A DNA stretch of 15,661 bases from CAZGRP01 sp964527995 (GTDB lineage: Bacteria; Zhuqueibacterota; Zhuqueibacteria; Oceanimicrobiales; CAZGRP01): contig CAZGRP010000081.1 of the NCBI GenBank assembly GCA_964527995.1, positions 1 to 15,661 of the forward strand, written 5' to 3'. The notes beneath the pieces were generated by a model, which saw only the letters and a program-made list of their open reading frames with translations, made no database searches and had not been told where the DNA came from. Shown here piece after piece: positions 6,553 through 13,009 of the stretch. Position 1 is the stretch's first letter. Each line of letters begins with the position of its first letter. Both the position numbers and the translations under genes were made by a program.

Positions 6553-7899
6553 GTGGAGATACTGGATGCGCTGATCCATTCCTTCAGCAGCCTCGTCTGG
6601 GGAACACACACACTCGTTCTGCTTGTCGGTACCGGCATCTATTTCACCATCCGGCTTGGGTTCATCCAGGTACGGCGGTTCGGAGAGGCGGTCGGGCTGT
6701 TGTTCGGCCGGGCTTCCAGGAAGCCGACGTCGCAGCAGGGGGACGTCTCTCCATATCAGGCTCTGATGGTGGCCCTGGCAGGCGCCATCGGAAACGGCAA
6801 CATCGCCGGCGTCGCCACAGCGATTGTGTTGGGTGGCCCGGGAGCCATCTTCTGGATGTGGCTGAGCGCCTTGTTCGGCATGGGTGCCATGTTCGCCGAA
6901 TCTGTTCTCGGTGTCAAGTTTCGGCGCAAGAGCGACGACGGTACCATTGCCAGCGGGCCGATGTACTACATCCGCGACGGGCTGGGCTACCCGTGGCTGG
7001 CCGGGATTTTCGCCTTCTTCATAGGGCTGAAAGCGCTGTTTTCGACGACCCTGGTGCAGACCAACTCCATCGCCTTGATCGTCAGCCAGCAAACGGGCGT
7101 GCCGATGTGGAGCGTAGGTGTGGTTCTGGCGGTTCTCACCTGGTTCGTCATCATCGGCGGCATTCGGTCTATCGGCCGATTCGCGGCCAGGCTCACACCT
7201 CTGATGGCAGTACTCTACGTGGGCGGAGCTATGGTCGTGCTCTTGATCTATTTCCGAGAGATCCCGGAGGCGTTTGCTCTGATCTTTCGCAAGGCTTTCG
7301 TGCCGTCGGCACCAGTTGGTGGGTTTGCCGGCGCTGCGGTTCAACAGGCGATACGATACGGTGTGGCCCGCGGCGTCTATTCCAACGAGGCCGGCACCGG
7401 AAGCGCGCCGGTGGCACACGGTGCGGCTCAGACCGACGACCCCGTGCGCCAGGGGCTTATCGCGATGCTGGGCGTGTTTGTCGACACGATCATCATTTGC
7501 TCGATGACGGCTCTGGTGATCCTGGTCACCGGCGTGTGGTCGAGTGGGGCCACCAGCACGGCGTTGACATCGCTGGCATTCGACGCCAAGCTGCCGGGTG
7601 TGGGGGCCTGGATCGTGTTGTTGAGCTCGCTTCTGTTTGGATACTCAACCCTGATCAGCTGGCCCTACTACGGTGAACAGGGCTTCGCCTATCTGTTCGG
7701 CGTGCGCGTCAAGGTGCCGTACCGGTGGACTTTTTGCGGCTTGATTCTGCTCGGCGGTCTGCTTCGCGTCGAGTTTGTGTGGAACGTCGGCGATATCCTG
7801 AATGGCATGCTGGCGATTCCGAATCTCATTGCAATCCTGGGACTGAGCGGTGGGGTGGTGCGGATGACGCGGGAGTATTTTTCGGCTTCAACGAACTGA
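6553..7899 (+). CDS. AGCS-family sodium:alanine/glycine symporter
   Basis: Inner-membrane secondary transporter of 448 residues, a normal length for the alanine or glycine:cation symporter family, which imports Ala or Gly with Na+ or H+. Ten or eleven hydrophobic segments span the protein. The family signature is clear at residues 94-103 (GGPGAIFWMW) with the following ALFGMGAMFAE, and the second hallmark SNEAGTGSAPVAHGAAQT lies at 277-294. The GTG start has GAGG (6541-6544) 8 nt upstream. The 68-nt gap from the preceding phosphatase has no terminator-like hairpin or promoter, and the next gene begins 6 nt after the stop, so it is probably co-transcribed with signalling genes. The exact substrate cannot be read from sequence. 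It may simply be a cargo gene, or its transport state may relate to the response regulator downstream. Confidence 0.94.
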   Translation: MEILDALIHSFSSLVWGTHTLVLLVGTGIYFTIRLGFIQVRRFGEAVGLLFGRASRKPTSQQGDVSPYQALMVALAGAIGNGNIAGVATAIVLGGPGAIFWMWLSALFGMGAMFAESVLGVKFRRKSDDGTIASGPMYYIRDGLGYPWLAGIFAFFIGLKALFSTTLVQTNSIALIVSQQTGVPMWSVGVVLAVLTWFVIIGGIRSIGRFAARLTPLMAVLYVGGAMVVLLIYFREIPEAFALIFRKAFVPSAPVGGFAGAAVQQAIRYGVARGVYSNEAGTGSAPVAHGAAQTDDPVRQGLIAMLGVFVDTIIICSMTALVILVTGVWSSGATSTALTSLAFDAKLPGVGAWIVLLSSLLFGYSTLISWPYYGEQGFAYLFGVRVKVPYRWTFCGLILLGGLLRVEFVWNVGDILNGMLAIPNLIAILGLSGGVVRMTREYFSASTN

Positions 7900-7905
7900 T
7901 CCGTC

Positions 7906-9051
7906 ATGGCTTCGATCCTCGTCGTTGATGACGACCCGGCGATTCGTCTCCTGCTGGCCGAGATGCTGAGTGGGGAGCAGCACGATGTGAAGGTCTCCCC
8001 AGAAGGGCAGGATGCCGTCGACCGGTTGTCGGGTGAAGAATTCGATCTGGTCATCACCGATCTGCACATGCACCAGGTGGACGGCATCGCTGTGCTCAGG
8101 GCCGCAAAAGAGCGTTTTCCAAACACCGAGGTGCTGATCTTGACCGGTCACGGCAGCATTCGGTCGGCCGTGGAGGCGATTCAACTCGGCGCCTTCGAGT
8201 ACCTCACCAAGCCCGTGGATTTGAAAGAGTTCCGGCTCAAGGTTGGGCAGGCGCTGGAGCGGCGCGAGATGAAACGGCAACTGGAGCTGCAGCGGCGCAA
8301 GATCCAGGCACAGCAGGACATGATTGCGCGCGACCTGAAACTGGCCGAGCAGATCCAGCGCAGCCTGGTGCCGGTGCGCTTTGAGACCCCACTTGTCGAA
8401 GTGGAGGTCCAATACCAGCCCATGATAGGAGTGGGCGGCGACTTCGCCGACGTGCACTTCGACGGTGTCGAGAAGCTCTACCTCACCATCGTCGACGTCA
8501 CGGGTCACGGCATCACCGCGGCGCTCCTGGTCAACCGCATCTGCACCGAGATCCGGCGCCTGGTTCGCGAGAAACTGCAGCCGCGGGAGATCATCAGCAG
8601 CGTCAATGAGTTTATCCTGGAATCTTTTGAGGGCACCGGCATGTTCCTGACGATGTTCACCGCTGTGCTGAACCTGAAGACCGGTTCGCTGCTCTACAGC
8701 GGCTGTGCCCATCCACCTGTCGTCATCTGGAAACGCCAGCGAAACGCTTTCACCAAGCTGGAGTCTCAGAATCCCATCGTCGGATATGAACACCGGCGTG
8801 CTTCCGGTATCCAGCAGGATGAGGCTTTAATGGCCCAGGGTGACAAGCTGATCATCTACACCGACGGCATCATCGAGGCCGAAGACCAGCGCGGCAAGCC
8901 GCTCGGTCTCGATGGACTCATCCGATTTATCAAGCCATGCATCTACCTTCGACCGAAAGACGTGGGCGAGGCGGTTCTTCGCAATTTGAAGGCCTTCTCT
9001 GCCGGGCCTCCTAAGGACGACATCTACCTGATCGTTGTCGAGATGAAATAG
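7906..9051 (+). CDS. Response regulator with divergent PP2C output domain
   Basis: Cytosolic protein of 381 residues. The N-terminal receiver (1-117) has the acidic pocket D8-D10, phosphoacceptor D52, T80 and K102; the usual Pro after the LHM motif is replaced by His56. A long basic coiled coil (about 118-153) leads to a PP2C-type domain (about 155-381). This domain keeps the metal-binding aspartates D179 (GGDFAD), D197 (VDVTGHG), D320 (YTDG) and D371/D372 (KDDIY), but it departs from the other phosphatases here: GGDFAD for GGDYYD, TGHG for SGKG, GCAHPP for AGHNP. The layout matches HsbR/RssB-type regulators, in which a histidine kinase or phosphodonor controls the phosphatase. No cognate kinase is encoded in the window. 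ATG 7906 has no obvious Shine-Dalgarno and lies 6 nt after the symporter stop, so translation probably relies on coupling. Confidence 0.92.
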   Translation: MASILVVDDDPAIRLLLAEMLSGEQHDVKVSPEGQDAVDRLSGEEFDLVITDLHMHQVDGIAVLRAAKERFPNTEVLILTGHGSIRSAVEAIQLGAFEYLTKPVDLKEFRLKVGQALERREMKRQLELQRRKIQAQQDMIARDLKLAEQIQRSLVPVRFETPLVEVEVQYQPMIGVGGDFADVHFDGVEKLYLTIVDVTGHGITAALLVNRICTEIRRLVREKLQPREIISSVNEFILESFEGTGMFLTMFTAVLNLKTGSLLYSGCAHPPVVIWKRQRNAFTKLESQNPIVGYEHRRASGIQQDEALMAQGDKLIIYTDGIIEAEDQRGKPLGLDGLIRFIKPCIYLRPKDVGEAVLRNLKAFSAGPPKDDIYLIVVEMK

Positions 9052-9060
9052 CGGCACCTT

Positions 9061-9093
9061 CCGAAAAGGCGTATCACTGCCAACCTTTTCCGG
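9061..9093 (+). terminator. Intergenic hairpin, possible weak terminator or processing site
   Basis: CCGAAAAGG (9061-9069) pairs with CCTTTTCCGG (9084-9093) with one bulged C, giving a 9-bp stem and a 14-nt loop, 9 nt after the response-regulator stop. No T-run follows, so it is a poor intrinsic terminator. It could mark a unit boundary, stabilise the upstream mRNA, or be a processing site. No promoter was seen before the next gene. Confidence 0.3.
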
Positions 9094-9142
9094 CCGACAA
9101 CTACAACCTTGGCTGTCATCCAAACGGTGAGGAGGAAGATTG

Positions 9143-10393
9143 ATGAAGATTCAACGGAGGCAGTTTCTTCAGTGGGCAGGCACATCGCTTCTGCTCGGAG
9201 TCAGTGGTTCCGTGCGCTCGGCGACCGGCCCCGTTTCGGCTCTTACCCCGGAGGGGGAAGGGAATCGGATGGCCATCCTCGATGAGGTTCGGCCCATCTC
9301 CGTTGCCGAGTACCACCGCCGCCTGCAGCAAGCGCAGGAGAGAATGGCAGATCATGGATTTGCCGCTCTTCTTCTTGAGCCTGGAACGAATATGCAGTAT
9401 TTCACAGGCATGCGCTTTGGGCGCAGCGAGCGCCTGATCGCGGCGGTGATCCCTGTGAAAGGGGAGTCCTTCTTCGTCGCTCCGGCCTTCGAACTGGGTC
9501 GATTTCGTAACGCGGAGGTCGTCCCGGATGTCGTCACCTGGGAAGAGTACGAAAGTCCGTACAGGCGCGTCTTCGATGGCCTTCGCCAGCGCGGTGTCCA
9601 TTCCGGAGTCCTCGGCGTCGGCCCGACGGCCCGGCTCTTCGTGGTTCAGGGGTTGCGGGATGCCGGCCCCAACTTCGAAGTCAAGATCGGCTCGGAAATC
9701 GTTGACCCGATGCGTATGCGGAAGAGCGACCATGAGCTGCAACTGATGCGGGCAGCGATCCAGGTCACTGAGGAAGCGGTTCGCCAGACCCAGCGTCTGG
9801 CAAAGCCTGGAATGACTGAGAAGGAATTGGCCCGCGAGCTCAGCAAGATGTTCCAACAGCTCGGCAGTCGAGGTGGCGGCCTGGTACAATTCGCCGCCAC
9901 GGCAGCGGTTCCCCACGCTGGCTCGGGCGACCGCCGGCTACAGGAGGGAGATGTTGTTCTTATCGATTGCGGCACGCGCGTGAATGGCTACGGCAGCGAC
10001 ATCACACGCACCGCGGTCTTTGCGAAGGCACCGGCAAAGGTGAAGGAGGTGTGGCGGATCGTCCGGAACGCACAACAGGCTGCCATCGACTTCGCCAGGC
10101 CTGGAGTAGCCTGCGAGGAGGTCGATGCGGCGGCCCGATTGGTGATCGAAAAAGCCGGCTATGGGAAATACTTCATTCATCGCCTGGGGCATGGGCTGGG
10201 TATGGATGGGCATGAGCGTCCCTATCTGGTCCGCGGCAACAAGCTTCGTCTCGAACCGGGCATGACGGTGACGATCGAGCCGGGCATTTACATTCCCGGA
10301 GAATTCGGTGTTCGCATCGAGGACGACGTGGTGATCACCGAAACCGGGTGCGAACCACTGTCCAATCTGACTACTGGCCTGGAAGTGATCTGA
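9143..10393 (+). CDS. Tat-exported M24 metallopeptidase (Xaa-Pro aminopeptidase/prolidase type)
   Basis: Peptidase of 416 residues predicted to cleave Xaa-Pro peptides outside the cytoplasm. The N-terminus is a twin-arginine signal (MKIQRRQFLQW, then the hydrophobic stretch GTSLLLGVSG). A creatinase-like N-domain (about 50-180) precedes the pita-bread catalytic domain (about 190-410). All five dimetal ligands are visible: D275, D286, H350 (HRLGHGLG), E379 (TIEPGIYIPG) and E393 (RIEDD); H357 is the second conserved His. ATG 9143 is chosen over the TTG one codon earlier because GGAGGA (9131-9136) is 6 nt from the ATG. M24 proteins are mostly cytosolic, so a Tat signal is unusual; it fits an enzyme loaded with metal before export. 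The RidA-type gene follows after 24 nt with its own strong RBS, so the two are probably one operon. Non-peptidase M24 relatives cannot be excluded. Confidence 0.92.
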   Translation: MKIQRRQFLQWAGTSLLLGVSGSVRSATGPVSALTPEGEGNRMAILDEVRPISVAEYHRRLQQAQERMADHGFAALLLEPGTNMQYFTGMRFGRSERLIAAVIPVKGESFFVAPAFELGRFRNAEVVPDVVTWEEYESPYRRVFDGLRQRGVHSGVLGVGPTARLFVVQGLRDAGPNFEVKIGSEIVDPMRMRKSDHELQLMRAAIQVTEEAVRQTQRLAKPGMTEKELARELSKMFQQLGSRGGGLVQFAATAAVPHAGSGDRRLQEGDVVLIDCGTRVNGYGSDITRTAVFAKAPAKVKEVWRIVRNAQQAAIDFARPGVACEEVDAAARLVIEKAGYGKYFIHRLGHGLGMDGHERPYLVRGNKLRLEPGMTVTIEPGIYIPGEFGVRIEDDVVITETGCEPLSNLTTGLEVI

Positions 10394-10417
10394 GGCCGAT
10401 ATCGAGGAGGAGGCAAC

Positions 10418-10891
10418 ATGAGACGCCTGGGAATCGTCTTACTTGTACTTGGAATGCAATTGCCGGGCCTTGGCTGCGGCCAGCGATCAGAGGCACAGGG
10501 TGGCAAAGAAATCATCGCCACTGCTGAGGCCCCGAAGGCGATCGGGCCCTACAGTCAGGGTGTTCGGGTTGGCAACCTTCTTTTCTGTTCGGGACAGATC
10601 GGCATCGACCCGAAGACCGGGGAGCTTGTGGACGGAGATGTACGCCAGGAGGCCCGCCAGGTACTGCAGAACCTTGGTGCCGTACTGCGGGCAGCTGGGA
10701 TGGACTACAGCGATGTGGTTCGGGCGACCGTTTTCCTGGCGGATCTTGGTGACTACGCTGCCGTGAACGAAGTCTATGCCGAGTTTTTCAAGGACTCACG
10801 CCCGGCGCGCGCCGCAGTGCAGGTTGCCAGACTGCCGCGCGACGCCAGGGTAGAGATCTCATGCATCGCCATGGCCGAGAGAAAGGAGTAA
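10418..10891 (+). CDS. RidA-family protein with N-terminal export/lipoprotein signal
   Basis: Rid (YjgF/YER057c/UK114) family protein of 157 residues, about 30 longer than cytosolic RidA (about 128). The extra N-terminus is a signal-like peptide: RR, hydrophobic LGIVLLVLGMQL, then PGLGC with Cys20. LGC resembles a lipobox, but Gly at -3 is not canonical, so cleavage by signal peptidase I is also possible. The mature part matches RidA closely: AIGPYSQG (41-48), SGQIGIDPKTGE (58-69), and the catalytic-type Arg131 in PARAAVQVARLP with Glu146 in RVEI, the residues that hydrolyse enamine/imine intermediates in active RidA. Start ATG 10418 is backed by an AGGAGGAGG tract (10405-10413). It lies between an exported peptidase and a phosphatase that starts 1 nt after its stop. 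An exported RidA has no obvious PLP enzyme partner, so its substrate is unclear. Confidence 0.9.
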   Translation: MRRLGIVLLVLGMQLPGLGCGQRSEAQGGKEIIATAEAPKAIGPYSQGVRVGNLLFCSGQIGIDPKTGELVDGDVRQEARQVLQNLGAVLRAAGMDYSDVVRATVFLADLGDYAAVNEVYAEFFKDSRPARAAVQVARLPRDARVEISCIAMAERKE

Positions 10892-10892
10892 C

Positions 10893-12857
10893 TTGAGGCT
10901 GACTCTCAGGACAAAGTTGATCGCCCTGACCACGCTGCTGGTCGCTGGCATTATGGCCAGTGTCACCTATTTCTTCACCTTCCGCGAGCTCAACAACCGG
11001 CGGGCGGAGGTTGAGGCGCAGGTTGCGCGTATCGCCCAGAACATCGCCACGATGCAGCTCCTCGATCGTCAGGACTGGGGTGTCTACCAGAACTACATCT
11101 CGCGGATCACTTCGCTCAACCACGACATCGTCTATATCGCTGTCCGCGATCACCGCGGCACCCTCCGTGCCCACACGCTCAACCGCAGCCTGGTGCAGAC
11201 CGACCACAAAGGGCCACTCCCCCGCAGGGTTCAGGCCCGTATCGTCGAGAGATTGGACAACGGCGGCGTGGCCGAGGAGAGCCGCAAGGACCTGCGCACT
11301 CACGGGGTGAACATCCAGCTCGGGGATCGCGTGCTCGGCAGTGTGCATGTCGGCTTCTCACTCATCGATCTCAATGAGGAGATGCGTCGCGGCATTCTAC
11401 GGAACCTGGCCATGGGGCTGTTCTTCCTGCTGCTGGCCGGCGTTCTGTCCTATTTCCTGAGTCGCCGGCTGACCAGTCCTCTGGAGCGACTGAGCCTGGC
11501 GATGAGGTCCATCGCTGAAGGGGACCTCAGTCAGCGTGTCGCCGTGGAGACGCGAGACGAAATCGGCCAGTTGGCCCGCACATTCAACGAGATGGTCGAC
11601 GGCCTGCGCGAGCGGCGCATCATCGAAAGCCTGGGGCGCGAGATCGGGACGATCTTTCAGCTCGACCGACTGTCGCGTCTGGTGCGCAGCCGCCTGAGCG
11701 GTGCCATCGGGGCCGCCGGTGCCCGGCTCTTTCTGCGTGAACGGGAGCACAGCGGTGCTTTCCGGGAGAGCGCCATCGAGACCGAGAACGGCCAGTCATC
11801 CAGTGGAGTCGTCCTGGACCCACAGGTGCAGTCGCTTCTGGTTCGGAGCGCCAGCGGGTTCATGATGGATGATGCGCCCGAAGGGTTGCGGCATGCCCTG
11901 CGTGATGCCTGGCTGCCTGCCCCCGAGCTGGTCATCCCTATGGTGGTGAAAGGGGAGCTTCTGGGGCTTCTTCTGTTCGCGTTGCCCGAAGTCGACACCC
12001 GGGTCAGCGACAAGAAGCGTCTCTTCGCTGCGACTCTGGCGTCCCAGGCGGGGTTGGCTTTGGAGAACGCGATGCTCTACGAAGAGGTCAGCGAACAGGA
12101 GCGTCTGAAACACGAGTTGAGAATCGCCCGGGACGTGCAGAGAAGGCTTCTGCCTCGCGAAATGCCGCAAGTCCCGGGTCTGCGCGTCGAGGGAATCTGC
12201 CGGCCTGCCCGCGAAGTTGGTGGAGACTACTTCGATTTCTTTGAAGTTGCCGGTAGTTCGCTGGGGCTGGTGGTCGCCGATGTCAGCGGCAAGGGCACGT
12301 CGGCATCGTTCTACATGGCCGAGATCAAGGGCATGATGCTGTTGCTGAGCGCGTCCTGCCCATCGCCGAAGATATTGCTGACCGAGCTGAATCGCCGCCT
12401 CTATGAGAGCTTCGACCGCGAAGTCTTCGCCACGATGCTGTACGGCGTGGTCGATCCGAGCCGGGGCAGGTTCACGTTCGCACGGGCTGGACACAATCCG
12501 TTGATGCACCTCTCGGCACGTGGGAGTTGCCGTTTGATAACACCAGCCGGGATCGGCCTTGGCCTCGACTCCGGCACCGTTTTCGAGCGAACGGTGGAGG
12601 AAGTCGATCTGGACCTCAGGCCGGGGGACACCTTCGTAATGTACACCGACGGACTTACCGAGGCCATGAACGCCGATCTGGAGCAGTTCGGCGAGGACCG
12701 ACTCCAGCAGGCTGTGCAATCCGAAGCCGCGCCGTGCACGGATGTGGTCGAGCTGCGAGAACGAATCCTTGGCGCTGTTGAATCTTTTGTGGATGGCGCC
12801 AGGCAACATGATGACCTCACCATGGTGCTCGTCCAGTATTGTGGGCAGTCCAGCTGA
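10893..12857 (+). CDS. Membrane sensor phosphatase: periplasmic domain-HAMP-GAF-PP2C
   Basis: Inner-membrane RsbU-type phosphatase of 654 residues. Order: TM1 (about 9-28), extracytoplasmic sensor of about 140 residues, TM2 (about 169-190), HAMP (about 190-243, with SPLERLSLAMRSIAEGDLS and the DEIGQLARTFNEM helix), GAF (about 245-405), coiled coil (EQERLKHELRIARDVQ), PP2C (about 425-654). Metal-binding aspartates are intact: D445 (GGDYFD), D463 (ADVSGKG), D586 (YTDG), D640/D641 (HDDLT). The periplasmic part has no motif I can name. Start is TTG with AGGAG (10884-10888) 4 nt upstream and only 1 nt after the RidA stop, so translation is probably coupled. Within the PP2C domain it is closest to the product of 1675-3786 (shared FYMAE-KG and GLGLGLD segments), although the sensor ends are unrelated. 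It would report periplasmic signals to the STAS switch. Confidence 0.93.
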   Translation: MRLTLRTKLIALTTLLVAGIMASVTYFFTFRELNNRRAEVEAQVARIAQNIATMQLLDRQDWGVYQNYISRITSLNHDIVYIAVRDHRGTLRAHTLNRSLVQTDHKGPLPRRVQARIVERLDNGGVAEESRKDLRTHGVNIQLGDRVLGSVHVGFSLIDLNEEMRRGILRNLAMGLFFLLLAGVLSYFLSRRLTSPLERLSLAMRSIAEGDLSQRVAVETRDEIGQLARTFNEMVDGLRERRIIESLGREIGTIFQLDRLSRLVRSRLSGAIGAAGARLFLREREHSGAFRESAIETENGQSSSGVVLDPQVQSLLVRSASGFMMDDAPEGLRHALRDAWLPAPELVIPMVVKGELLGLLLFALPEVDTRVSDKKRLFAATLASQAGLALENAMLYEEVSEQERLKHELRIARDVQRRLLPREMPQVPGLRVEGICRPAREVGGDYFDFFEVAGSSLGLVVADVSGKGTSASFYMAEIKGMMLLLSASCPSPKILLTELNRRLYESFDREVFATMLYGVVDPSRGRFTFARAGHNPLMHLSARGSCRLITPAGIGLGLDSGTVFERTVEEVDLDLRPGDTFVMYTDGLTEAMNADLEQFGEDRLQQAVQSEAAPCTDVVELRERILGAVESFVDGARQHDDLTMVLVQYCGQSS

Positions 12858-12956
12858 GTCCTGCGGCACCAGCGCACTCCGCCGTCCTTCCTTCAAACCA
12901 GCCGACACACCGGTGGCGACTGAGCCGCGGTGAGCAACCTTGGCAAGGCCTGGCCG

Positions 12957-12962
12957 TATACT
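12957..12962 (+). promoter_or_regulatory. Possible -10 box upstream of the TPR lipoprotein gene
   Basis: The 152-nt gap 12858-13009 holds TATACT at 12957-12962, a good -10 box, 48 nt before the ATG. No good -35 lies at 16-18 nt spacing; TTGGCA (12940-12945) is only 11 nt upstream, and there is no TG extension. The gap has no convincing terminator, so the lipoprotein gene could also be read from upstream. Confidence 0.3.
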
Positions 12963-13009
12963 AAAAGGCTAGGCTCGGCCACCAGGATCTCACGAATCGA
13001 AGGAAAGTT

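Noticed and set aside
5243..7419. Minus-strand open frames of 375 and 325 codons
   Set aside because: Both are antisense to strongly supported PP2C and AGCS genes and have low-complexity, charged translations typical of shadow frames.
9052..9142. Promoter for the M24 peptidase
   Set aside because: TTGGCT at 9109-9114 has no -10 box at a suitable distance, and no other pair was found.
12940..12962. TTGGCA...TATACT as a full sigma70 promoter
   Set aside because: The spacing is only 11 nt. The -10 alone is kept as a weak candidate.
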